This document shows positions 46,452 to 55,535 of a stretch of 64,000 nt of DNA, piece by piece. The notes under the pieces are model-generated. The model was not told the origin of the DNA. It made no database searches and saw nothing but the letters and a program-made list of their open reading frames with translations. Position numbers and translations under genes: made by a program. Source of the stretch: Bifidobacterium scardovii JCM 12489 = DSM 13734 (lineage in GTDB: Bacteria; Actinomycetota; Actinomycetes; Actinomycetales; Bifidobacteriaceae); assembly GCF_001042635.1 (NCBI RefSeq), contig NZ_AP012331.1:372001-436000 (forward strand). Reading direction: 5' to 3'. Within the stretch, counting starts at the first letter, position 1, and each line of letters opens with the position of its first letter.

Positions 46452-47593
46452 TCGTCGGCGGTGTTGTAGAGGTACGCCGACAGGCGCAGGTAGCCGACGC
46501 CCTCGAAGCTGGTGAAGGTGGCTTCGAATCCCAGCTGCTCGATGACGAACCGGCGCACGCGCGCCGCATCGTCGTCGTTGCGCACCACGCCGTCGGGCAG
46601 GCGCACCAGGCGCATCGCCGGCGCCGGGTGGGCGAGGTGCTCGACGTGGTCCTTGCCGTCGACCTCGGCGAAAGCCTGCGCGATCTGCTCCTGCGCCCAG
46701 TCGGCGAGCGTGTTGGCGTACGCGCGGATGCGGTCCCAGCCCAGCTCACGGTCCAGATAGGAGAGCGTGTACGGGGCGCACAGCCATGCCGTGTAGTCAC
46801 CGGTTCCCTGCTCGTCGAAGCGGTCCGGGTAGGGCAGGTTGCGGCCCCACGAGTCGATGAGCGGGTACAGCTCGTCGGCGTGTTCGGGAGCGGCGGCCAG
46901 TACGGCGGTCGCACGCGGGTTGCAGACGAATTTGTGCAGATTGCCGGTCCAGTAGTCCGCGCCGAGCGCCATCGGATCGCCGGGGATCAGGCCGGGGGCG
47001 TGCGCGCCGTCCACCAGCGTGCGGATGCCGCGGTCGCGTGCGGCCTTTACCATGCGGGCGACCGGGAAGAGCATGGCGGTGGCGGAGGTGATCTCGTCGA
47101 CGATGACCAGCTTCGTGCGCTCGTTCATGCCCGCCGTGAAGGCGTTGACGATCGTGTCGTCGTCCGCGTCGATGGGGATGTGCACGCGGTGCAGCGTGCC
47201 GCCGTTGCGCAGCACATGGCGTTCCGCGCCCATGACCACCGCGCCGTAGCCCATGTCGGACACGAGGATCTCATCGCCGGGCTGCAGGCGCAGCGAGTCG
47301 CACACGACGGTCGCGCCGGCGGACGCATTCGGCACGAACGCCATGGCGTCGCGGTCGATGCCCAGCAGATCGGCGGTGTCGAGGCGCGCCTGGCGCAGCA
47401 TGTCGGGCAGCTCCTGGAACCACTGGCAGGGCGCCTGTTCCATGCGGGTGCGCAGCCGCTGCTGGTGGTCGAGCACGGCGGCGGGAACCGCGCCGTACGA
47501 TCCGTGGTTGATATGCGGCATGCCCTCGGTGAGCGACCAGAGGTTGCACGCCGGGGTGCCGGTGACGGTGAGCAGTGGAGCAGGGGTGGTCAT
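46385..47593 (-). CDS. Class V PLP-dependent aminotransferase (isopenicillin-N-epimerase-like)
   Basis: 402 residues. Fold-type I features include HINHGSYGAVPAAVLDHQQR near the N-terminus, AFVPNASAGATVVCDSLRLQ, VDEITSATAMLFPVARMVKA, the cofactor Asp in LVDGAHAPGLIPGDP, and the Schiff-base Lys in YWTGNLHKFVCNPRATAVL. The C-terminal domain ends near FEGVGYLRLSAYLYNTADDY. The family includes cysteine desulfurases, epimerases and related lyases; no Fe-S assembly genes are nearby, so a desulfurase role is not supported. The reaction cannot be named. Confidence 0.87.
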   Translation of the reverse strand: MTTPAPLLTVTGTPACNLWSLTEGMPHINHGSYGAVPAAVLDHQQRLRTRMEQAPCQWFQELPDMLRQARLDTADLLGIDRDAMAFVPNASAGATVVCDSLRLQPGDEILVSDMGYGAVVMGAERHVLRNGGTLHRVHIPIDADDDTIVNAFTAGMNERTKLVIVDEITSATAMLFPVARMVKAARDRGIRTLVDGAHAPGLIPGDPMALGADYWTGNLHKFVCNPRATAVLAAAPEHADELYPLIDSWGRNLPYPDRFDEQGTGDYTAWLCAPYTLSYLDRELGWDRIRAYANTLADWAQEQIAQAFAEVDGKDHVEHLAHPAPAMRLVRLPDGVVRNDDDAARVRRFVIEQLGFEATFTSFEGVGYLRLSAYLYNTADDYLRFIDRVVPALVELAGKSAA

Positions 47594-47676
47594 TGTTGCC
47601 TTTCCGTTGGTGGTGAGTGGATGATGATGAGCGGGTGAGCTGAGCCTATATGATACGCATCGTAGTGGCCAGTGCC

Positions 47677-47812
47677 GTACATGGTTGATTGGTTGATCCT
47701 CCCGCTGGCGGGAGGTGGCGCGTAGCGCCGGAGGGTGGTCGGATGTCTAGCGTTGCAGCGTTTCGACCACCCTCAGTCGGCTTTGCCGACAGCCCCCGCC
47801 AGCGGGGCAGGC
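47677..47812. repeat. Family B miniature repeat, copy 1
   Basis: Starts CGTACATGGTTGATTGGTTG, contains CCCGCTGGCGGG, then GGCGCGTAGCGCC, GGAGGGTGGTCG ... CGACCACCCTC and GCCCCCGCCAGCGGGGC. The reverse complement of this unit occurs at 51887-52022. Length and multiple internal palindromes suggest a MITE-like unit. Confidence 0.75.
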
Positions 47813-47857
47813 ACTTGATCATTTACGGAACGGACCAGTAGATCGTGCCCGGCGGCG

Positions 47858-47903
47858 CATAGCGAAGCGGCACCCTCGTGTCGGAGGATGCCGCTTCGCT
47901 ATG
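47858..47903. repeat. Long perfect stem-loop after the OppA-type gene
   Basis: CATAGCGAAGCGGCA and its exact complement (15 bp each) enclose a 16-base loop, 27 bp past the stop codon of the leftward binding-protein gene. No T tract follows on the - strand, so it may stabilise the 3' end of the mRNA rather than terminate. Confidence 0.75.
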
Positions 47904-47929
47904 GAGCGCTATGCCCGGAGGCCGGGGCG

Positions 47930-49564
47930 TCACTGCTTGGTGATGAAGGAGAGCACCGGGTTGCCGCCCCAGTTGAACTCGACGCCCTTGAGGTCCTTGG
48001 TCGTGACGCCCAGGGCGTTCACGTTGTAGATCGGGATCGACGGCAGGTCGCGCAGCAGCACCTCTTCGGCTTGCTGGTAGATCGAGTTCGCCTCGTCCGT
48101 GGAGGACGCGGCGGCCGCCTTGTCCAGCAGCGAGTCGAATTCCGTGCTGCGGTACTTGTCGAAGTTCGATCCGCTGTCGGCGGCCGAGGACGAGTAGATC
48201 GGCTTGAGGTAGTTCTCCAGCGACGGGTAGTCCGGGCCCCAGTTGTCGTTGTACGCGGTGTTGAGCGTGCCGTCGCTCAGCGCGGTCAGGTACTCCTGCT
48301 TGGTGGGCATGCCGCTCGCCTTCGCATCGATGCCCAGCGTGTTCTTGAGCTGGTTGGCCACCGCCTCGTAGGTTTCCTTGAGGCTGGCGCCGTCGGCGTT
48401 GTAGGTGATGGTGAAGTCACCGTCCCACGGGGAGATCTTGTCGGCCTCGGCCCACAGCTTCTTCGCCTCCTCGGCGTTGTGCTTGAGCACGTCGCTGCCC
48501 TTGAGCGAGTCGGAGAAGCCGTTGATGGTGGGCGAGGAGAACTCCTGCGAGGGGCTGGCCAAGCCGTTCATGATCTTCTTGCACAGCGTCTCGCGGTCGA
48601 TCGCCATGGAGATGGCCTTGCGGCGCAGCGTGCCCTCCTCGCCGGAGAAGTGCTTCAGATCCGTGGGGATGCCGAGCGCGATGCGGTTCGGGCCGGCCTT
48701 GCTGTAGGCATTGACGGTCTTGTCGGTCAGCAGGTTCTTCAGCGCGGTGGCCGGGACGGTGTTGGTGACGTCGAGGTTGCCGCCCTGCACGTCGGCGTAC
48801 TGCGCCTTCGGGTCGGTGTAGATCTTGTAGGTCACGCCGTCGTTCTTGGCCTTGTAATAGCCCTTGTAGTAGGGGTTCGGCACCACTTCGATGCTCTGGT
48901 TGTGGCTCCACGACTTGAACTTGTACGGGCCGTTGCCCACCGGCTTCTCGCCGTAGCCCTTCGGGTCCTTGTAGAAGCCCTCGGGCAGCGGGTCGAAGCC
49001 CATATAGGCGAGCATGGTCGGGAAGACCGAATACGGCGCGTTGAGCGTGACGGTGAAGTGCGTGTCGTCCGTGACCTTCAGGCCGGAGAGCTGCTCGTCG
49101 CCCTTGAGCCCGTCCTTCTGCAGGTCGTCGTATCCGGCGATCACCGACATGAAGGTGGCGTTCTTCTGCGCGTTCTTCGCGTTGGCGGTGTAGCTCCACG
49201 CCTTGGTGAAGCTCTCCGAGGTCACGGGCGTGCCGTCCGAGAACTTCCAGCCGTCCTGCAGCGTGATGTCGAACACGGTGCTGTCCGCGTTCGCCTTGAT
49301 CTCCTTGGCGACCTCGTTGATCAGCGTGCCGTCCGGCTTGGTGGCGACCAGGCCGGTGAACAGCATGCCGTTGACCACCATGGAGCCGTTCGATTCGTTG
49401 GTGTTGCCGGGAACCAGCGGGTTCTGCGGCTCGCCGATGCCGAAGGTGATGACGTTGCTGTCGGTGCCGCCCGTGGTGGCGGTGCCTGAGCCGGCCCCGC
49501 AGCCGGAGACCAGCGTGATGACGGCGACGGCGGCAGCCGCCGATGCCAATAGCCTGCTTTTCAT
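47930..49564 (-). CDS. OppA-type oligopeptide-binding lipoprotein
   Basis: 544 residues from ATG 49564 (MKSRLLASAAAAVAVITLVS), with lipobox LVSGCGAG. The SBP_bac_5 order is clear: ITFGIGEPQNPLVPGNTNES, VVNGMLFTGLVATKPDGTLI, LQDGWKFSDGTPVTSESFTK, FKSWSHNQSIEVVPNPYYKG and ALKNLLTDKTVNAY. It binds peptides outside the membrane for import. No permease or ATPase genes adjoin it, but a cytoplasmic dipeptidase gene is divergently placed 183 bp away, supporting a peptide-use role. The frame is open far upstream by chance, antisense to the dipeptidase gene. Confidence 0.92.
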   Translation of the reverse strand: MKSRLLASAAAAVAVITLVSGCGAGSGTATTGGTDSNVITFGIGEPQNPLVPGNTNESNGSMVVNGMLFTGLVATKPDGTLINEVAKEIKANADSTVFDITLQDGWKFSDGTPVTSESFTKAWSYTANAKNAQKNATFMSVIAGYDDLQKDGLKGDEQLSGLKVTDDTHFTVTLNAPYSVFPTMLAYMGFDPLPEGFYKDPKGYGEKPVGNGPYKFKSWSHNQSIEVVPNPYYKGYYKAKNDGVTYKIYTDPKAQYADVQGGNLDVTNTVPATALKNLLTDKTVNAYSKAGPNRIALGIPTDLKHFSGEEGTLRRKAISMAIDRETLCKKIMNGLASPSQEFSSPTINGFSDSLKGSDVLKHNAEEAKKLWAEADKISPWDGDFTITYNADGASLKETYEAVANQLKNTLGIDAKASGMPTKQEYLTALSDGTLNTAYNDNWGPDYPSLENYLKPIYSSSAADSGSNFDKYRSTEFDSLLDKAAAASSTDEANSIYQQAEEVLLRDLPSIPIYNVNALGVTTKDLKGVEFNWGGNPVLSFITKQ

Positions 49565-49747
49565 GGGTTGTCCCCCCCTATCTTCTTGGTTCCCCGCCGA
49601 GGCGGTTGATCGAATGGTAGGGTCAGGATCGCCATGATCGTGTAAATGCCGTGTTTCGGCTGTGTGTACGCGCGATGGATGGTGGCCGCTAGGCTGGATT
49701 CTGACAAGGAAATGTGGAAGCACACATGCTGAACCAAGGAGTCTCAC

Positions 49748-51253
49748 ATGTTGAACAATGACGAGCAACGGCTCAAGGAAACGGCCCTTGACTGGTTCGA
49801 CGCGCACGAGGGGGAGTACAAGCGCGATCTCATGCGATGGGTGTCCATCCCGTCCGTGTCCGACGACTCCGCCGGCGTGCCGGGAGCCCCGTACGGCAAG
49901 GGCGTCGCCGATATGTTCGAGGAGATCGCCGCCACCGCCGCCGGGTACGGCTTCGTCTCGACCAACCACGAGGGCTACGCGATGTCGGTGTACGCGACCG
50001 AGGACGACAAGCGGTCCGACCGCGACATCGCCATCCTGTCCCACGCCGACGTGGTGCCGGCCGGTCCGGGCTGGCTGTCCGACCCGTTCGAGCCGTACGA
50101 GCGCGACGGCTACATCGTCGGCCGCGGCGTGCACGACGACAAGGCGATGTGCGTGCTCGCCGTGTTCGTCATGCGGTTCCTGCGCGACCAGGGCATCTGC
50201 CTGAACCATGCGTTGCGGCTCATGTACGGCGGCGCGGAGGAGACCGGCCTGCACGATATGGAGCATTACGTCGACGCCCATGGCGCGCCGTATCGCACGC
50301 TCGTCACCGACTGCGGGTTCCCGGTCAACTACGCGCAGAAGGGCGAGATCGGCTTCGACTGCGCGCTGCCGCTGCCCGCCTCCATCGAGTCGATCAGCGC
50401 CGGCGTGGCGCCGAACGCGGTGCCCGGCGAGGCGTTCATGGTCTGGCATGGCGATGCGCAGGCGGTCGCTGGCCTGCTGGCGTCCGGCACCGACGAGGGC
50501 GGGTCCTTCGAGGTCGAGCCGTTGAGTGGCGGCCGCGCGCGCATCAAGGCGATCGGCCGCTCGGGGCACGGCGCGGTGCCGCAGCTCGCGCTGAGCGCCC
50601 TGCACGTACTGGCGTCGACGCTCGGCTCCGACGCCGCTGCCGGTGTGGTGGACGACGAGACGCGGGCGTTCTTCGCCGGACTCGACGGCTGGATCGTGCC
50701 GCCCTTCGGTAACGGTTTCGGCTTCGCCTTCGAGGACGAGGACACCGGCAAGACGACCAGCAATCTCGGCATCGCGTCCACCGAGGACGGCGAGCTGCGG
50801 CTGACCTTCGACATCCGCTACGCCGTCACCCAGAACGCGGACGACATCATGGGCGTCATCGAGCGCACGGTGGCCGCCGCCGGCGGGCGCATGCTGGACC
50901 ACACCGTCGACGCGCCGTACTACGTACCCAAGGACAGCTGGGAGGTGACGGTGCTGACCGAGGCGTACGACGACGTGACCGGCATCCCCGCCGAGCCGTT
51001 CTCCACCGGCGGCGGCACGCACGCGCGCGTGGTGCCCAATTCGATCAACTTCGGCCCGGGATTCCCGGAGGATCCCGCCTCGATCGCCGCGCTGAGAGAG
51101 GCCGGCGTGATCGCGCCGCAGCCGACCTTCGTCAAGAACGGCGGGGCGCACGGGGCGAACGAGTGCATGTCGGTCAAGGACTTCCGCAACGCGTTCCCGA
51201 TCTTCGTCATCGGGCTGCTGCGCTACGACGCCGCGCTGGCCGAGCGCGAGTAG
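49748..51253 (+). CDS. M20 family dipeptidase, PepV-like
   Basis: 501 residues. Cytoplasmic zinc dipeptidase. Metal ligands are visible in family order: ILSHADVVPAGPGW (His), IVGRGVHDDKAMCVLAVFVM (bridging Asp), MYGGAEETGLHDMEHYVDAH (catalytic Glu, then metal Glu), TLVTDCGFPVNYAQKGEIG (Asp) and STGGGTHARVVPNSINFGPG (His). An insertion domain (lid) with RSGHGAVPQLALSALHVLAS lies between, as in PepV/Sapep. ATG 49748 has AAGGAG 8 bp upstream. No signal peptide. It likely hydrolyses dipeptides released from imported peptides. Confidence 0.93.
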   Translation: MLNNDEQRLKETALDWFDAHEGEYKRDLMRWVSIPSVSDDSAGVPGAPYGKGVADMFEEIAATAAGYGFVSTNHEGYAMSVYATEDDKRSDRDIAILSHADVVPAGPGWLSDPFEPYERDGYIVGRGVHDDKAMCVLAVFVMRFLRDQGICLNHALRLMYGGAEETGLHDMEHYVDAHGAPYRTLVTDCGFPVNYAQKGEIGFDCALPLPASIESISAGVAPNAVPGEAFMVWHGDAQAVAGLLASGTDEGGSFEVEPLSGGRARIKAIGRSGHGAVPQLALSALHVLASTLGSDAAAGVVDDETRAFFAGLDGWIVPPFGNGFGFAFEDEDTGKTTSNLGIASTEDGELRLTFDIRYAVTQNADDIMGVIERTVAAAGGRMLDHTVDAPYYVPKDSWEVTVLTEAYDDVTGIPAEPFSTGGGTHARVVPNSINFGPGFPEDPASIAALREAGVIAPQPTFVKNGGAHGANECMSVKDFRNAFPIFVIGLLRYDAALAERE

Positions 51254-51424
51254 ACGGCGGTCGGCGCGCATCGGGCGCGGTGTTCTTCTGTTGGGATGCG
51301 CGCGGGGTGAGCGGCCGGCCGAGACTACTATTGGAAAGCGGGCGCGAGAGCGGTGCAGGTCGCGCCGAACGGCATATGCGGGTACGCATATGCGAACATA
51401 GGCAGGTCTTCAGGAGGACAAGCT

Positions 51425-51814
51425 ATGAGCGAGAAAATGGAAGAAGTCGCAACGTCGCAGGCTCCCGCGGCACTGGGCGCTTACAGCCAGGCCGTGAAGG
51501 CGAACGGTTTCGTGTTCGTGTCCGGCCAGCTGGGCATCGACCCGGCCACCGGCGAGCTGGCCGGCGAGACCGCTGGCGAGCAGGCCGCGCAGGCGCTGAA
51601 GAACATCAAGCAGATTCTTGACGCGGCCGGCACCGGCATCGAGCACGTCGTGCGCGCCACCATCTACATGAAGAACGTCGAGGACTTCAAGGAGGTCGAC
51701 GCCCGCTACGCCGAGGTGTTCATCGGCTCCGTCAAGCCCGCCCGCGTGGCCTTCGGCGGCAACGACATCCCCAAGGGCGCGCTGGTCGAGATCGACGCCA
51801 TCGCGGCGCTGTGA
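51425..51814 (+). CDS. ridA: RidA family enamine/imine deaminase
   Basis: 129 residues. Removes reactive enamines (such as 2-aminoacrylate) formed by PLP enzymes. ATG 51425 is preceded by AGGAGG. The signature is seen in VKANGFVFVSGQLGIDPATG, LKNIKQILDAAGTGIEHVVR and FIGSVKPARVAFGGNDIPKG, which carries the substrate-binding Arg. The last strand is LVEIDAIAAL. The protein forms a trimer in other bacteria. It follows the dipeptidase gene at 171 bp and probably has its own promoter. Confidence 0.95.
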   Translation: MSEKMEEVATSQAPAALGAYSQAVKANGFVFVSGQLGIDPATGELAGETAGEQAAQALKNIKQILDAAGTGIEHVVRATIYMKNVEDFKEVDARYAEVFIGSVKPARVAFGGNDIPKGALVEIDAIAAL

Positions 51815-51886
51815 CGGCCGCCGCCGCGGCGGCGTTGAGGTAGCTAGCGCAGTCAGTGGTGTGTCGCGTACATAACAAAGTGGTTC

Positions 51887-52022
51887 ACGCCCCCGCTGGC
51901 GGGGGCTGTCGGCGCGAGCCGACTGGGGGTGGTCGAAAACAGCGCAGAGCTAAGCATTCGACCACCCTCCGGCGCTGCGCGCCACCTCCCGCCAGCGGGA
52001 GGGTCAATCAGTTAGTCGTGTA
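51887..52022. repeat. Family B miniature repeat, copy 2 (inverted)
   Basis: Reverse-oriented relative of 47677-47812, containing CGCCCCCGCTGGCGGGGGC, GGTGGTCG ... CGACCACCC and CCTCCCGCCAGCGGGAGG. Homology continues into the flanking bases. The gap 51815-52318 holds this repeat, a weaker family A fragment at about 52078-52098 and no gene. Confidence 0.75.
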
Positions 52023-52318
52023 CGGACATGCTACGAGATTCCCCTTTTAGCGGGAAACCAGAGCTGATCCGCATGTTCTCCCCTCAGGAAGGGAAGCCGG
52101 ATTGGCTTGGGGTGCTTTTGTCATGTGCCGGCGCTCGGTGAATCGACCGGGCTCCGGCACATGTGCATATATGGCTACATGTATCGCGCACGACCGGTAT
52201 TCCGTGGCATAGTTGGGGGCGTGGCATGACGGGTATCGGCCGTTGGCGTCGCCTGCTCCGTGCCATGGAGTCGTGGATCCAGGGGGGCCGTCGGAACCGC
52301 AGGGAACGGAGGTGCGCA

Positions 52319-53347
52319 ATGCGCGTCCATGCATGGGGGCCGAGGCGCGGAGCGCCGGTGCTCGCGGTGGTCATCGCGGTCGTGTGCGCCGTCATCGTCT
52401 GCAATCTGGCCGCCGTCGCCCAGCGCGCGGTATCCGGGATGCGGTCGGTTCCGCCGCTGCACGCGCCGATCGTCATCGCCCATCGCGGCGACGCGGACGC
52501 CCCGGAGAATTCCCTGCGGGCCATTCGCGACGCCGGGTTCCACCATGCCGATTACGCCGAAATCGACGTGAGGCTGACCTCGGACGGGGTCCCCGTCGTC
52601 TTTCATGACCGGTACACCGGCCGTCTTTCCGCCGCGGGCCGCAATCTCAAGGTGTCGAAGCTGACGCTGGAACGGCTGCGGTCCATGCCTATGCGCCAGC
52701 GCGGCGTCGAGTTCCGCGTGCCGACATTGCACCAGGCGTTGGCCGAGGCGAATCGCAGCGACAACGGGCTCGGGCTGCTGCTCGACATCAAGACCGACGA
52801 CCGCCATGCCGATACGGTGGCCGGCGCGGTGATCCGGGTGATCGACCGCGCGCCGTACGACCACCTCCTGATGGTGATGTCGCTGAGCAGGCGTGCCGTA
52901 CGCATCTTCAAGCAGCGCCGGCCGCACTGGCAGGTCGGGCTGTGCGCCAGCGGGCGTCCCTCGCTGATCGGCTGGGGTTTCGGCAAGATGCCCGGCGGCG
53001 GTGCCGGCAAGCGTCGCCTTGCGCCGGAACGGCATCGAAACGGGCGATTGGACTCCGGCGTAACCGCCCATGGTGGCGGGGCCGGAGGCGCGAACGGCGA
53101 TGATAATGGTCGGCCGGATCTGGCGATGGATTTCGTCGTGCTGCGCGGCAAGGAGATCACGAACGGCTTTCTGAAGGTGGCCCATGCGCGCGGCGTTCCC
53201 GTGTATGCGGGTGCGGTGAACGATTATCGGACCGCATCCGAGCTGCTGCGCCACGGCGTCAGCGGTTTTCTGGGCAACGCCACTGCGCGGCTGCGCGAGG
53301 CGATCGCCGACTACGATTACGACGAGCGATCCGCGGTGGTCGGCTGA
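52319..53347 (+). CDS. Membrane-anchored glycerophosphodiester phosphodiesterase family protein
   Basis: 342 residues from ATG 52319, which has GGAGG 6 bp upstream. One N-terminal helix (APVLAVVIAVVCAVIVCNLA) places the enzyme outside. The GDPD catalytic pattern is present: IVIAHRGDADAPENSLRAIR, YAEIDVRLTSDGVPVVFHDR and LGLLLDIKTDDRHADTV. An inserted Gly/Arg/His-rich loop (about residues 225-260) interrupts the barrel, and the fold closes with GVPVYAGAVNDYRTASELLR. It may release glycerol phosphate from phospholipid head groups or teichoic acids. Confidence 0.87.
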   Translation: MRVHAWGPRRGAPVLAVVIAVVCAVIVCNLAAVAQRAVSGMRSVPPLHAPIVIAHRGDADAPENSLRAIRDAGFHHADYAEIDVRLTSDGVPVVFHDRYTGRLSAAGRNLKVSKLTLERLRSMPMRQRGVEFRVPTLHQALAEANRSDNGLGLLLDIKTDDRHADTVAGAVIRVIDRAPYDHLLMVMSLSRRAVRIFKQRRPHWQVGLCASGRPSLIGWGFGKMPGGGAGKRRLAPERHRNGRLDSGVTAHGGGAGGANGDDNGRPDLAMDFVVLRGKEITNGFLKVAHARGVPVYAGAVNDYRTASELLRHGVSGFLGNATARLREAIADYDYDERSAVVG

Positions 53348-53430
53348 TCGGCTGACCGGCCGGCGATCGTATCGCGATCGCGGGGAGCGCGCGGGCCGTG
53401 GCTGTCGGCGCGCCCGGTAGACTTGGAAGA

Positions 53431-55227
53431 ATGAGTCCTGAAGCCCTGAGCGAACTGATTTCGCAAATTGCACATGAACTGGTTGCAGCCGGAAAGGCCG
53501 GCAACCTGACCGATGATCTGATCCCGCCCGTCGAGAAGCTGACCGTGATGCGCCCGAAGGATCGCGCGCACGGCGACTGGGCCTCGAATATCGCCATGCA
53601 GCTGGCCAAGAAGGCCGGTATGAAGCCCCACGACCTCGCCGAGCTGTTCGCCGCGGCGCTCGCCGGCGCCGAAGGCGTCAAGTCGGTGGAGGTGGCCGGC
53701 CCCGGGTTCATCAACATCACGCTCGATTCCGCGTCGGCCGCCGCCGTGATCGACCAGGTGCTCGAAGGGGGCACCGCGTTCGGCAAGAACGATCATCTGG
53801 GTGGCAAGACCCTGAACCTGGAGTTCGTCTCCGCCAATCCGACCGGCCCGATCCACATCGGCGGCACGCGCTGGGCGGCCGTCGGCGATTCGATGGCCCG
53901 CGTGCTCGAGGCGAACGGCGCCAAGGTCGTGCGCGAATACTACTTCAACGACCATGGCGAGCAGATCAACCGCTTCGCCAAGTCGCTGGTCGCCGCCGCG
54001 CACGGCGAGGAGACGCCGATCGACGGATACAAGGGCAAGTACATCAATGAGATCGCCGACCGCGTGATCGCCGAGGCCGAGGCCGACGGCGTGGACGTGC
54101 TGGCGATGCCGCGCGTCGACGGCGGGCTCGACAAGGACGGCAACCCGCTCGGCGAGGGCGATTCCGAGCAGCGCGAGGAATTCCGCAAGCGCGCCGTGCC
54201 GATGATGTTCGACGAGATCCAGAAGTCGATGAAGGACTTCCGCGTCCGCTTCGACGTGTGGTTCCACGAGAACAGCCTGTATCAGGACGGCGAGGTCGCC
54301 AAGGCGATCGAGGAGCTGCGCTCCCGCGGCGACATCTACGAGAAGGACGGCGCCACCTGGTTCGAATCGACCAAGCATGGCGACGACAAGGACCGCGTCA
54401 TCATCAAGTCGAACGGCGAATTCGCCTATTTCGCCGCCGACATCGCCTACTACTGGAACAAGCGCCACCGCGAGGCCGACCCGGCCGACGTGGCGATCTA
54501 CATGCTCGGCGCCGACCACCACGGCTATATCGGCCGCATGATGGCCATGTGCGCCGCGTTCGGCGACGAGCCGGGCGTGAACATGCAGATCCTCATCGGC
54601 CAGATGGTCAACGTGATGAAGGACGGCAAGGCCGTGCGCATGTCCAAGCGCGCCGGCAACGTCGTGACCATCGACGACCTGACCGAGGCCATCGGCGTGG
54701 ACGCGGCCCGCTACTCGCTGGCCCGCACCGACTACAACTCGCCGGTCGACATCGATCTGAACCTGCTCGCCTCGCACTCCAACGAGAACCCGGTGTACTA
54801 CGTGCAGTACGCGCACGCGCGTTCCTGCAACGTGGACCGCAACGCTCAGGCGGCCGGCGTGACCTACGAGGGCGCCGACGCGAGCCTGCTCGACACCGAG
54901 GCCGACGGCGAGGTGCTCGCCGCGCTGGCCCAGTGGCCGGCGACGCTGACCCTGGCCGGCGACCAGCGGGCGCCGCATCGCGTGGCGCATTATCTGGAGG
55001 ATCTCGCCGCCGCGTACCACAAGTGGTACAACGTGGAGCGCGTGGTTCCGATGGCCCTGACCGAGCCCGAGGAACGGCTGGACGATGCCGCGCGCGAGGC
55101 CGTGCGCATCGCCAAGAATCCGGAGCCGGCCCGTGCCGCGGCGCGACTGAAGCTCAACGACGCGGTCCGCACGGTGATCGAGTCCGGACTGGATCTGCTC
55201 GGCGTGACCGCGCCGGACAAGATGTGA
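53431..55227 (+). CDS. argS: Arginyl-tRNA synthetase
   Basis: 598 residues; charges tRNA-Arg. The N-terminal Add-1 domain (PKDRAHGDWASNIAMQLAKK) is followed by the class I core with the HIGH motif as SANPTGPIHIGGTRWAAVG, DHHGYIGRMMAMCAAFGDEP and the KMSK-like VRMSKRAGNVVTIDDL. The C-terminal anticodon domain has YAHARSCNVDRNAQAAGVTY and PHRVAHYLEDLAAAYHKWYN. ATG 53431 lies 7 bp after GGAAGA. It heads the argS-lysA pair common in actinobacteria. Confidence 0.97.
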   Translation: MSPEALSELISQIAHELVAAGKAGNLTDDLIPPVEKLTVMRPKDRAHGDWASNIAMQLAKKAGMKPHDLAELFAAALAGAEGVKSVEVAGPGFINITLDSASAAAVIDQVLEGGTAFGKNDHLGGKTLNLEFVSANPTGPIHIGGTRWAAVGDSMARVLEANGAKVVREYYFNDHGEQINRFAKSLVAAAHGEETPIDGYKGKYINEIADRVIAEAEADGVDVLAMPRVDGGLDKDGNPLGEGDSEQREEFRKRAVPMMFDEIQKSMKDFRVRFDVWFHENSLYQDGEVAKAIEELRSRGDIYEKDGATWFESTKHGDDKDRVIIKSNGEFAYFAADIAYYWNKRHREADPADVAIYMLGADHHGYIGRMMAMCAAFGDEPGVNMQILIGQMVNVMKDGKAVRMSKRAGNVVTIDDLTEAIGVDAARYSLARTDYNSPVDIDLNLLASHSNENPVYYVQYAHARSCNVDRNAQAAGVTYEGADASLLDTEADGEVLAALAQWPATLTLAGDQRAPHRVAHYLEDLAAAYHKWYNVERVVPMALTEPEERLDDAAREAVRIAKNPEPARAAARLKLNDAVRTVIESGLDLLGVTAPDKM

Positions 55228-55268
55228 CGGATCGCGGTATTCCGCGTCATCGATTCGCCGACAATGTC

Positions 55269-55408
55269 CGGCTCCCCTCGCTGAGGGGCACTGGCCGCGA
55301 AGCGGTCTGAGGGGAGCATCGCCGCGGGTGCTTGGTGTCAAGCCGGTTCGCATGTTCTCCCCCTCAGTCGTCTGCGCCGACAGCTCCCCTCAACGAGGGG
55401 AGCCGGAC
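55269..55408. repeat. Palindromic repeat, family A, compound cluster
   Basis: Two opposed copies of the family A unit: CCGGCTCCCCTC ... GAGGGGAGC and CTCCCCCTCAGTCGTCTGCG ... CGAGGGGAGCCGG. They fill the 308-bp gap between argS and lysA, so lysA is separated from argS by a region likely to fold strongly. Confidence 0.7.
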
Positions 55409-55535
55409 ATGGCGGACGAATCGATGGCGCAGGGTGCCGGCAAATCGCGGTTGACGGATCGCGGTTGTAGGTTGTGAGGCTCCCTTCTTGGCCGCTGCTG
55501 GCGGCCGGAGGGAACCAAGGATTAAGGATACGATT

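Noticed and set aside
49565..51271. Long - strand extension making the OppA-type protein 1,113 residues
   Set aside because: The extra part is antisense to the PepV-like gene and has shadow composition. The lipoprotein signal at ATG 49564 is the natural start.
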